From: Firmicutes bacterium CAG:582
GTDB taxonomy: Bacteria; Bacillota_I; Bacilli_A; RF39; UBA660
Reading direction: 5' to 3'
DNA length: 24,064 nucleotides
Assembly (NCBI GenBank): GCA_000435515.1
Contig: FR884155.1
Location: 1-24,064 of the forward strand
Part shown: positions 8,504 to 13,988 of the stretch, in pieces
Position numbering within the stretch: position 1 is the stretch's first letter
Layout: each line of letters begins with the position of its first letter
Notes under the pieces: model-generated
Databases searched by the model: none
Seen by the model: only the letters and a program-made list of their open reading frames with translations
What the model was told of the DNA's origin: nothing
Program-made: the position numbers and the translations under genes

Positions 8504-9046
8504 CTATATAATTTTTCTATATAAATCGATATATTTGTCATTTAAATTAGAGTTTATATCCTGAATAAGAAATTTTTTAATCTTCTCTATATCTTTTGAA
8601 TCTTTATTAGTTATTTGTAAATACATATATCTTAATAGATATTCGTTATTCTCTTTTAAAGCAGCTAATAAACAATTTTTAACAATAAGAGTTCCTCTAA
8701 GATCATGAATTATTTTTCTTTTAGTTAACTTTTTATATGAAATATTTGTTACTGTCATTTTACGAACCATTTGACAAACATTTATTTCATCTTCATAAGT
8801 TAAATAACTAAGATAAGCAACTTTACCATTAATCACTTCAATTGCAATAGAATTAATTCCATCACATAAAACGTATTTATCATCCTCTAAATCTATTTCT
8901 ATGTTATATCCAATATAGTCTTTTAAATCATTTACTTTATACACTTTTATTTTTAAAATTCTTTCAATATCATCGCTTTTCTCCCATTCGTAAAAATTTA
9001 TAGGTAACTCATTAAAGTTTAATGTTATATCATAATAATATTTCAT
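8504..9046 (-). CDS. Unassigned 180-aa cytoplasmic protein
   Basis: This soluble protein begins MKYYYDITLNFNELPINFYEWEK. There is no signal peptide or membrane span. The first half looks beta-rich, including segments with IEIDLEDDKYVL and INSIAIEVINGKVAYL. The second half is helical, with LLAALKENNEYLLRYMYLQI and a lysine-rich end. I cannot assign a family with confidence; the N-terminal FYEWEKSDDIERI vaguely recalls small Bacillota proteins of unknown function. AGGAGGG lies 5 nt before the ATG and overlaps the stop codon of the upstream 59-aa gene, so translation is probably coupled. It lies between a membrane peptide and the LemA-like protein in one short operon. Confidence 0.7.
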   Translation of the reverse strand: MKYYYDITLNFNELPINFYEWEKSDDIERILKIKVYKVNDLKDYIGYNIEIDLEDDKYVLCDGINSIAIEVINGKVAYLSYLTYEDEINVCQMVRKMTVTNISYKKLTKRKIIHDLRGTLIVKNCLLAALKENNEYLLRYMYLQITNKDSKDIEKIKKFLIQDINSNLNDKYIDLYRKII

Positions 9047-9055
9047 TTAACCCTC

Positions 9056-9235
9056 CTAATTTAATTTTAGTAGAATAAAAAATCCAACTACTATAAATAT
9101 AATATATACAAGACTATGTTTAACATATTCAAAGAAATTATACCCAATTTCAAAATAATTTAAATAAAGTATACATATACTTAATGAAAATGAAATAACA
9201 ACAATTAAAAATAATTGTAACATAAATTTATTCAT
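9056..9235 (-). CDS. Small two-span membrane peptide, 59 aa
   Basis: The frame encodes MNKFMLQLFLIVVISFSLSI at its start and ends FILLKLN-TAG. Two hydrophobic segments (~5-24 and ~40-57) flank the short polar stretch YFEIGYNFFEYVKHS. The stop is embedded in the ribosome binding site of the next gene (TAGGAGGG), which argues for a real coupled gene. The start has no SD. A TATAAT at 9246-9241 would start transcription close to the ATG, so the mRNA would be leaderless or nearly so; the internal ATG at 9223 also lacks an SD. No family recognised. Confidence 0.5.
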   Translation of the reverse strand: MNKFMLQLFLIVVISFSLSICILYLNYFEIGYNFFEYVKHSLVYIIFIVVGFFILLKLN

Positions 9236-9255
9236 ATTAAATTATATGAACAAGC

Positions 9256-9281
9256 ATAAAAAAAAGAAGATTACTCTTCTT
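9256..9281 (-). terminator. Terminator of the decayed cassette
   Basis: On the minus strand AAGAAGA, loop GTAA, TCTTCTT, then a T run. It lies a few bases after the stop of the 32-codon remnant, as the terminators of the intact cassettes do. Confidence 0.7.
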
Positions 9282-9285
9282 AAAT

Positions 9286-9384
9286 TTATGCTATACGGAA
9301 TGCTGGAGAGATGCCAAGAGAATTGCTAGCAAAACCTATAGACATCAAAATAATTGCAATTATTATTGCACTTTTCTTTTTCAT
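9286..9384 (-). pseudogene. In-frame collapsed cassette: signal peptide joined to a DUF6273-like tail
   Basis: This 32-codon frame starts with the signal peptide of the glycine-rich protein (MKKKSAIIIAIILMSIGFAS), passes through NSL, and ends GISPAFRIA-TAA, nearly identical to the last residues of the gene at the right edge (GVSPAFRIA). Everything between signal peptide and tail is missing, but the reading frame, promoter (9429-9457) and terminator are kept. I read it as a recombination-generated deletion derivative of a DUF6273-type member. It could still be expressed as a tiny peptide; function is doubtful. Confidence 0.75.
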
Positions 9385-9539
9385 AAATTACACACACCAC
9401 TCTTTTATTGCTCCCCTATTATATTTAAATTATACAGTTTATCTGTTGTATAATAAACATTCTATTTTTACTATGTGTAAAGTTTTTCTTTTATCTTATC
9501 ATTGTAATTTATTTTAAAAAATGTTATATTTAATTTAGT
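9325..9539 (-). repeat. Duplicated promoter plus signal-peptide block, copy 1
   Basis: About 215 bp closely matching 12880-13093 (roughly 90% identical by eye). It covers the upstream region, the promoter, the leader and the first 19-20 signal-peptide codons. Similarity stops where the coding regions diverge and, at the other end, at the TTTAGT near 9539. Confidence 0.85.
9429..9457 (-). promoter_or_regulatory. Cassette promoter, copy 1
   Basis: TTTATT (9457-9452), 17 bp, TATAAT (9434-9429), in the same position as the promoter of the glycine-rich gene. It drives the collapsed cassette. Confidence 0.6.
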
Positions 9540-9550
9540 TTTTGTTGTAA

Positions 9551-9579
9551 TATATAAACTTTATTTTAGCATGTGTAAA
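9551..9579 (-). promoter_or_regulatory. Possible second upstream promoter, diverged copy of the repeat motif
   Basis: TTTACA (9579-9574), 17 bp, TATATA (9556-9551). The flanking sequence resembles the motif at 9448-9481 and 13003-13036. It reads leftward into the collapsed cassette. Confidence 0.4.
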
Positions 9580-9592
9580 GCGATTTTTTTCA

Positions 9593-9623
9593 TAAAAAAA
9601 ATAACAGATATGGAATCTGTTAT
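9593..9623 (-). terminator. Terminator of the spoVID-ysxE transcript
   Basis: On the minus strand ATAACAGAT, a 5-nt loop, ATCTGTTAT, then eight Ts. It lies about 200 bp beyond the ysxE stop, so the minus transcript would run antisense through the whole small gene at 9670-9864. Confidence 0.7.
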
Positions 9624-9627
9624 ATTA

Positions 9628-9654
9628 ACAAATATAAAACAAAAACATAAAATA
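9628..9654 (+). promoter_or_regulatory. Possible sigma-K-like promoter
   Basis: AC, 16 bp, CATAAAATA, the same arrangement as upstream of the coat protein gene. The predicted start would fall very close to the AGGTG ribosome binding site, and AT-rich sequence makes chance matches likely. Confidence 0.3.
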
Positions 9655-9669
9655 CTATAGGTGATGTAT

Positions 9670-9864
9670 ATGAGACCTTGTGGTTGTGGAAATAATAGAC
9701 CTCCAGGATTATTTAGTATCTTTGCTATTCTTCTTTTAGGATGCCTAATATTTTATCAAGTAATAATTACTTTAATTTTACCATTAAGATTTAATTTATT
9801 TATTTTATTAATAGAAATATTTTTATTGTTCTTTATTCTTTATAGAATAATATGGCCCTATTAA
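9670..9864 (+). CDS. Small Cys/Gly membrane protein, 64 aa
   Basis: The sequence starts MRPCGCGNNRPPGLFSIF and continues into two hydrophobic segments (~15-37 and ~41-60), ending YRIIWPY. The CGCG motif before the first span could bind a metal or form disulfides. The ATG at 9670 sits 6 nt after AGGTG; in-frame GTG (9661) and ATG (9664) codons overlap that site. Its 3' end overlaps the 3' end of ysxE by 42 bp on the opposite strand. The adjacent spore-coat genes and the sigma-K-like sequence make a sporulation role possible but unproven. No family recognised. Confidence 0.6.
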   Translation: MRPCGCGNNRPPGLFSIFAILLLGCLIFYQVIITLILPLRFNLFILLIEIFLLFFILYRIIWPY

Positions 9865-10671
9865 GAGTTCGGTTTTATGAATATAATCAAATAAATCAGT
9901 TACTCTAATAGTATTAATATATTCATTTTCTCCAAATTCTACTTTTAAAGGGATTGATATATTAATAAAGAATAGTTTTTTTTCTTCATCACTTAATGAA
10001 CATTTTGAAAAATATGTTTCTAATATTCCAGAGAATTCAAGATTGTTCCATTCATTATGATAAAAATCTATTAAATCAGCAACTGGTGTATCAAAGTGAT
10101 TTTTATCCCAAGAAATAAGATATGATTTACTATTTCTAATAATATGTTTTAAAGAAACGTTTCCATGATTTAAACAAACTCTTTCTTTAGTTTTATCTTG
10201 AACCATTTTATACCAGTTATCACATTCTTTTTTACAAAAAATAATGTCTTCTCTAAGTTTAGTATAATTATTTTGAAAAAGGGATTCATGAGGAGATGGA
10301 TATTCTACATATTCACTTTCTTTTAATATTTGAAAATAATAATCTTCTATATAATTTAAATATCCCATTAAATTATCATATATACTTTTATATCTATCTA
10401 AGTTAACTTCTTTATTAAAAGAAGTTTTATTATGTAATAATGCTAAAGTTGATGCTAAATCATTACCTAATTGATTTTGATCTAGACTTAAATCTTTTAT
10501 ATATTCATAAACATTTTGACCACGTTCATCAAATCTATCAACTAAAGCTGGAAAGTTATTAAAATCTCTGGATTTTAAATAATCATATAATTCTAAATTA
10601 ATATCTTCTTTTTTTATGACTACTTCATCATTTTTTATTAATACTTTTCCAATACGTTTTAATTTATTCAT
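9823..10671 (-). CDS. ysxE: YsxE/CotS-like spore coat protein (kinase fold)
   Basis: This 282-aa protein resembles the CotS/YutH/YsxE branch of the aminoglycoside-phosphotransferase/choline-kinase fold. LNHGNVSLKHII (168-178) occupies the place of the catalytic-loop HGDxxxxN motif, with Asn171 where active kinases have Asp. YLISWDKNHFDTPVADLIDF (184-203) corresponds to the metal-binding and following segment. The loss of the catalytic Asp suggests a structural role rather than phosphotransfer. It starts 8 nt inside the end of the SpoVID-like gene. In Bacillus spoVID and ysxE are also neighbours, which supports the assignment; the symbol rests on context plus fold. Confidence 0.75.
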   Translation of the reverse strand: MNKLKRIGKVLIKNDEVVIKKEDINLELYDYLKSRDFNNFPALVDRFDERGQNVYEYIKDLSLDQNQLGNDLASTLALLHNKTSFNKEVNLDRYKSIYDNLMGYLNYIEDYYFQILKESEYVEYPSPHESLFQNNYTKLREDIIFCKKECDNWYKMVQDKTKERVCLNHGNVSLKHIIRNSKSYLISWDKNHFDTPVADLIDFYHNEWNNLEFSGILETYFSKCSLSDEEKKLFFINISIPLKVEFGENEYINTIRVTDLFDYIHKTELLIGPYYSIKNKEQ

Positions 10672-11386
10672 CTTGACATGGAATTATTAGTTTCATACCA
10701 ACAGAAATATTATCTATTGAATTATAATCTTTAATAACATCTATACTTATCTTGTATTTATTAGCAATATATTCTAATGTATCTGATTCATCACATACAT
10801 GTATATGATATGTAATATACGTGTTTTCTCCACCTGTTAAGGTATCCATAATTTCTGTATTCACTTTTACCTCACGATCTTCCTCACGATCTTCGTTTTT
10901 TTCTTGTTTTTCCTTTTCTTCTTCTTTTTCTTGTTCACATACTTCAACATTTTCTTCAATTATTGGTTTTTCTTCTTCTTTTTCTTCTTTTATATCATCT
11001 TTAAAATCTACTAATTCAACTTCATGATTTTCTAAAAATTTATCAAATTCTCTTTCATCATCAAACATCATTTTATCTCCCTCAATTTCATATTCAATTT
11101 CTACACATAATTTGTTTTGATCAATTTCATAAGTGAAATCATCTACTTCCATAGTTATAGTTTCTTTATCCATTGGTTCTTCAAAATGATAACTAAATGG
11201 TATTTTTTTAGTAAATGATTCTTGATTTAAAGATATTTCGTGTCCACGATAAGAACCAGTTATTATAAATGTACCACTTATATCATTTTCTGTTGCTTCA
11301 AATTCTCTTTCCAAACTTATACTTGATATCTCATAAATATTATTTCTAAATTCAATATCATCTGTAAAATTTATTATCTTTTTCAT
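10664..11386 (-). CDS. spoVID: SpoVID-like spore coat morphogenetic protein with C-terminal LysM
   Basis: SpoVID acts in the mother cell during coat encasement. The 240-aa product has a beta-rich N-terminal domain (~1-105) with GTFIITGSYRGHEI and a later VDDFTYEIDQNKLCVEIEYE segment, like the SpoVID N-domain. A very acidic, Glu/Lys-rich linker follows (~120-180). A C-terminal LysM domain (~195-237) contains YHIHVCDESDTLEYIANKYK and ends VGMKLIIPC. It is much shorter than Bacillus SpoVID (over 500 aa), mostly in the linker. The ATG at 11386 follows AAAGGAGAG; a TTG at 11404 is in frame but lies before that site. A CATATAAT at 11412-11405 resembles a sigma-E -10, without a good -35. Confidence 0.82.
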   Translation of the reverse strand: MKKIINFTDDIEFRNNIYEISSISLEREFEATENDISGTFIITGSYRGHEISLNQESFTKKIPFSYHFEEPMDKETITMEVDDFTYEIDQNKLCVEIEYEIEGDKMMFDDEREFDKFLENHEVELVDFKDDIKEEKEEEKPIIEENVEVCEQEKEEEKEKQEKNEDREEDREVKVNTEIMDTLTGGENTYITYHIHVCDESDTLEYIANKYKISIDVIKDYNSIDNISVGMKLIIPCQDE

Positions 11387-11412
11387 AAACTCTCCTTTCA
11401 ACAAATTATATG

Positions 11413-11441
11413 CAAAAAAAAAACATAAGATTACTTATGTT
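11413..11441 (-). terminator. Terminator of the glycine-rich protein gene
   Basis: On the minus strand AACATAAG, loop TAAT, CTTATGTT, then a run of Ts. It lies just after the stop at 11446 and before spoVID. Confidence 0.85.
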
Positions 11442-11445
11442 TTAG

Positions 11446-12939
11446 CTATTTTATTAAAGTTATTTTAGCGTAACCATTTCCTTTATTTCCTTTTGTAAAT
11501 GATGCACCATCATGAGAAGGAATACTTTCATTACCACTTAGCATTTTGGAATTATCAAAATATAGACCTGAATAATGAACGCTGCTACTTAAATATATGA
11601 TATTGTTTGCTGTTGAATCACTGCTGATAGCTTTTGATGAAGAGTTTCCGGAAACAAATGACGAACCACCGCCTCCGGAACCTCCTATGGTTGCCCACCA
11701 ACCACAAGCACCAGCTCCACCTCCGCCACCGAAGTAGCCACCGCCTCCTCCAGCACCAGAACCACCGCTGAATACGTCCTTATAAGCTGTTATGTTATGG
11801 TAATATACTCCAGATCCACCACCAGATCCACCGATACCAAAAGTACCATTTTTCCCATTTTCACCTAATAAACCTTCTCTATTTGAAACTGCTCCTGTCG
11901 TTATTAAAGCTTTTGTGTCTCCGCTAGCTTCTCCTCCAAAACCGGCTAGTTCATCTCCTCCTAAGCCACCACAGCTGTCAGAGCAGCGGTCTGGTTTACC
12001 ATTCCCTTTAAAACCATAACCATTCACTACTGGATTTTGTTGATATTCTGTTCCCGTGTGAGCTGTACCTCCAGCTCCGCCACCTCCTCCAGCAACCATT
12101 ATTCTTGATTTTAAAGATTCGAAATTATTCCATGTTCCATTTATTAACCTAATATCAGTAGCTCCGCCGCCATAGCCTCCTATATTTGCTGGATAAGCTT
12201 GTGTTGATGGACTTCCTCCACCATTATAACCATTTTTTCCACCAACATATATATAAAATTTTTGTCCTTTCATTAATGTTATTTCTCCGCTGCTATAAGC
12301 TCCTACGGCTCCAGCAAACTTGTTGGCATTTTCTCCTCCTTGAGATCCCCAAACTTCTAACTTATAAGTGCCTGTTGTTGGAGCAGTGAATGTTTGTTCT
12401 CCTCCGGTATATCCAAAACTCCATACGTTATCACCAGTGTACGCATATTCTTCTCTACCTGTTGCACTGAATTCTAATCTGCATATATATTCTTCAGTTA
12501 TTTCCTTTGTTGCACTTTTATCTAAAGTTATAGTTAATGTTCCGTTTAAACTTTCTTTGGCTAATACTTTCGTTGCATCATTTTCTAGTTTATTTTTGAT
12601 ACTTGTATATTTTGCTTCAGTTCCTTCCTTTGGTGCACATGTTATACTTACATTTGCATCATATTGGTTTGAGTTATTTGTTACTGTATAGCTTAAAATA
12701 GATTTATCTCCTACTTTACTTAAGGTTGCTGTTTCAAATGTCATAGTTTGTTTATCAGTACTTATAATATTACTATATACATTTTTATCATCTAATGTTG
12801 CTTTTGTGAATATTACTGAGAAATCTTCATTGTTTTCACTTATCTTAGCAGACCCATTTAAAATTAGAGTTGTTGAAATGCTCGCAAAACCTATAGACAT
12901 CAAGATAATTGCAATTATTATTGCACTTTTCTTTTTCAT
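11446..12939 (-). CDS. Secreted glycine-rich protein with TasA/camelysin-like N-terminal module
   Basis: The 497-aa protein has three parts. Residues ~1-30 are a signal peptide (MKKKSAIIIAIILMSIGFAS, then ISTTLILNG). Residues ~30-160 are a beta-rich module in the style of TasA/camelysin (SipW-dependent) proteins, ending TLTITLDKSATKEITEEYIC. The rest is a glycine-rich domain with TFTAPTTGTYKLEVWGSQGG, GGYGGGATDIRL, RIMVAGGGGGAGG and GGGGSSF, resembling the glycine-rich domain of ALK/LTK-type proteins. The N-terminal module is shared with the gene at the right edge, and a diverged stand-alone version lies at 20336-20761. GC rises locally because of Gly codons. A surface or matrix role is inferred. 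The start follows GGTGTGTG rather than a strong GGAGG. Confidence 0.85.
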   Translation of the reverse strand: MKKKSAIIIAIILMSIGFASISTTLILNGSAKISENNEDFSVIFTKATLDDKNVYSNIISTDKQTMTFETATLSKVGDKSILSYTVTNNSNQYDANVSITCAPKEGTEAKYTSIKNKLENDATKVLAKESLNGTLTITLDKSATKEITEEYICRLEFSATGREEYAYTGDNVWSFGYTGGEQTFTAPTTGTYKLEVWGSQGGENANKFAGAVGAYSSGEITLMKGQKFYIYVGGKNGYNGGGSPSTQAYPANIGGYGGGATDIRLINGTWNNFESLKSRIMVAGGGGGAGGTAHTGTEYQQNPVVNGYGFKGNGKPDRCSDSCGGLGGDELAGFGGEASGDTKALITTGAVSNREGLLGENGKNGTFGIGGSGGGSGVYYHNITAYKDVFSGGSGAGGGGGYFGGGGGAGACGWWATIGGSGGGGSSFVSGNSSSKAISSDSTANNIIYLSSSVHYSGLYFDNSKMLSGNESIPSHDGASFTKGNKGNGYAKITLIK

Positions 12940-12983
12940 AAATTACACACACCATTCTTTTATTGCACTCTTATTATACTTAA

Positions 12984-13012
12984 ATTATACAATTCATCTG
13001 TTGTATAGTAAA
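12984..13012 (-). promoter_or_regulatory. Promoter of the glycine-rich protein gene
   Basis: TTTACT (13012-13007), a 17-bp spacer and a perfect TATAAT (12989-12984), giving a leader of about 38 nt. The motif repeated at 1-34, 9448-9481 and 9547-9580 covers the -35 and the DNA upstream of it (13003-13036). Confidence 0.75.
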
Positions 13013-13055
13013 TATTCTACTTTTAGTATGTGTAAAGTTTTATTTTATATTATCA

Positions 13056-13084
13056 TTGTAATTTATTTTAAAAAATGTTATATT
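13056..13084 (+). promoter_or_regulatory. Promoter of the candidate convergent small RNA
   Basis: TTGTAA (13056-13061), 17 bp, TATATT (13079-13084), reading rightward with a start near 13091. Confidence 0.55.
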
Positions 13085-13090
13085 TAATTT

Positions 13091-13177
13091 AGTGAGAAGC
13101 AAAAGTTTTCTTTTGAGGCTGATGCTTACCACCATTGTAGCATGCATCCTTATTCAGTAGAATAAAGATGCTTTTTT
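13091..13177 (+). ncRNA. Candidate small RNA converging on the peptide gene
   Basis: An approximately 85-nt transcript is predicted from a canonical promoter to a terminator hairpin (GCATCCTTATTC, loop AGTA, GAATAAAGATGC, six Ts at 13172-13177). It has no obvious ORF with an SD. It is antisense to the 3' untranslated region of the 25-aa peptide mRNA. Its 5' part (GAGAAGCAAAAG, later GATGCTTACCACC) resembles the leader of that mRNA in the same sense. Confidence 0.5.
13144..13177 (+). terminator. Terminator of the candidate small RNA
   Basis: A 12-bp stem with one G-T pair and a 4-nt loop, then T6 on the plus strand. There is no T tract on the minus strand. Confidence 0.7.
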
Positions 13178-13181
13178 GTTG

Positions 13182-13259
13182 CTATAATAATTTTAAAATT
13201 ATTGCTAACAATATAAAAACGATTAAGTAAAGTAATCTTATTTGATTATCTTTCTTCAA
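13182..13259 (-). CDS. 25-aa hydrophobic peptide, possible type I toxin
   Basis: The peptide starts (TTG) KKDNQIRLLYLIVFILLAII and ends LKLL-TAG: a charged N-terminus followed by one membrane span, the general form of type I toxins and other small membrane peptides. AAGGAAGTGAT, one mismatch from the full anti-SD complement, lies 8 nt before the TTG; a GTG at 13268 overlaps it. The leader contains TATCACTTCC (13329-13320), a perfect 10-nt complement of the SD region (13272-13263), which would hide it. A strong promoter with Spo0A-box-like repeats is upstream. No sequence match to Fst, TxpA or BsrG is evident. Confidence 0.45.
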   Translation of the reverse strand: MKKDNQIRLLYLIVFILLAIILKLL

Positions 13260-13262
13260 ACG

Positions 13263-13329
13263 TATCACTTCCTTCTATACTTCTTAAACCAAAACCCCGA
13301 ATAATTTAGCCTCTAGTTTGGAAGTGATA
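13263..13329 (-). promoter_or_regulatory. SD-sequestering leader hairpin
   Basis: TATCACTTCC (13329-13320) is fully complementary to GGAAGTGATA (13272-13263), which contains the ribosome binding site; the loop is 47 nt. A smaller hairpin AAGCA/TGCTT precedes it (about 13346-13330). Confidence 0.65.
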
Positions 13330-13356
13330 AGCATCTTTTCTGCTTCTCGAGTTTTT

Positions 13357-13384
13357 ATTATATATACTTAATTTCTCTTGTCAA
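13357..13384 (-). promoter_or_regulatory. Strong promoter of the 25-aa peptide
   Basis: TTGACA (13384-13379), a 16-bp spacer and TATAAT (13362-13357), both boxes perfect. The start is near 13350. Confidence 0.75.
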
Positions 13385-13405
13385 CAAACTCGACAAATGT
13401 CGACA
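13380..13405 (-). promoter_or_regulatory. Tandem Spo0A-box-like repeats overlapping the -35
   Basis: TGTCGAC (13405-13399), ATT, TGTCGAG (13395-13389), then a weaker TGTTGAC (13386-13380) overlapping the -35. The first two match the TGTCGAA 0A-box core at 6 of 7 positions with the 10-bp spacing of natural tandem boxes. Spo0A binding is inferred. Confidence 0.5.
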
Positions 13406-13440
13406 AAATTAGAACCTAAAAAATATAATTTTTTTAAACC

Positions 13441-13468
13441 AAAATAAAACTGCGTTTTTACACGCAGT
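13441..13468 (-). terminator. Terminator of the coat protein gene
   Basis: ACTGCGT, a 6-nt loop, ACGCAGT, then TTTATTTT on the minus strand. The upstream arm includes the last coding bases and the loop contains part of the TAA stop. Confidence 0.8.
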
Positions 13469-13919
13469 CTACATAAGTGTCATTTAGACAACGAATAACG
13501 CAGCAGCAAGATAAATCCATTGTGAAGAAACTATTTGTTGCTAAGTATGGTTGAGAATTACAACAGCTTTCTTCTGGATTTTGTATTAACACTCTAAATG
13601 TTGCCGTATTACCATCTAATTTTTCTACTCTAAATACGTTAGAACATTCATAACTACAATTGTTTACTTGAGGATTACTACATACAGTGGTTAAATCTTT
13701 GCTAACTGGCATACTCCAAGGACATCCGTTTCCACTGCAAGTATACAACATTACTGGTCTAGTATTGCAAATTAAGCAATTTGGTCCTCCACCTAACATA
13801 GGTCTATCACATGAATCTAAGCATGATTCTGGACAAGCGTTTTGTTGTAAGATAAGGATTACTTTTAGGATATCAGCAATACTATTATTAGTTCCACAGC
13901 AGTTTTCAGTATTATTCAT
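13458..13919 (-). CDS. CotY/CotZ-family Cys-rich spore coat protein
   Basis: The 153-aa protein has about 19 cysteines. The C-terminal half fits the CotY/CotZ/ExsY family of spore crust or exosporium proteins: NVFRVEKLDGNTATFRVLI, then FTMDLSCCCVIRCLNDTYVD, comparable to CotZ FFRVERVHG and VDLDCFCAINCLNP. The N-terminus (NCCGTNNSIADILKVILILQ) matches the family's helical start with cysteines. Such proteins assemble into disulfide-linked sheets on the spore surface. CotY and CotZ cannot be separated here. AAAGGGTG precedes the ATG, and a sigma-K-like promoter is upstream. It is monocistronic, with its own terminator. Confidence 0.85.
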   Translation of the reverse strand: MNNTENCCGTNNSIADILKVILILQQNACPESCLDSCDRPMLGGGPNCLICNTRPVMLYTCSGNGCPWSMPVSKDLTTVCSNPQVNNCSYECSNVFRVEKLDGNTATFRVLIQNPEESCCNSQPYLATNSFFTMDLSCCCVIRCLNDTYVDCV

Positions 13920-13950
13920 AAAATTTTCACCCTTTCATATATACTCACTA

Positions 13951-13977
13951 TATTTTATGATTGAGTGATAAATAGGT
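13951..13977 (-). promoter_or_regulatory. Sigma-K-like promoter of the coat gene
   Basis: AC (13977-13976), 16 bp, CATAAAATA (13959-13951), matching the sigma-K consensus AC-N16/17-CATAnnnTA. The start near 13945 leaves a leader of about 26 nt. Confidence 0.55.
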
Positions 13978-13988
13978 TCTTAAATTAT

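Larger units (their letters stand above)
12880..13093 (-). repeat. Duplicated promoter plus signal-peptide block, copy 2
   Basis: This is the functional copy of the block also found at 9325-9539. It contains the first ~20 codons, the leader, the promoter and about 80 bp of upstream DNA. Confidence 0.85.

Noticed and set aside
9311..9517. Plus-strand ORF antisense to the collapsed cassette
   Set aside because: It is the mirror of the signal peptide and promoter block; the near-identical mirror at 12806-13087 arises the same way. No SD, and the minus strand explains the conservation.
10821..11027. Serine-rich plus-strand ORF
   Set aside because: It is the antisense of the Glu/Lys-rich linker of the SpoVID-like protein.
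11446..12360. Horizontal transfer suggested by high GC in the glycine-rich gene
   Set aside because: The GC rise follows Gly (GGN) codons and needs no foreign origin.
13091..13350. MITE-like element bounded by inverted repeats
   Set aside because: The end repeats are short and imperfect, and no target-site duplication was found. Promoters, terminator and SD-masking leader explain the region better, though a mobile origin is not excluded.
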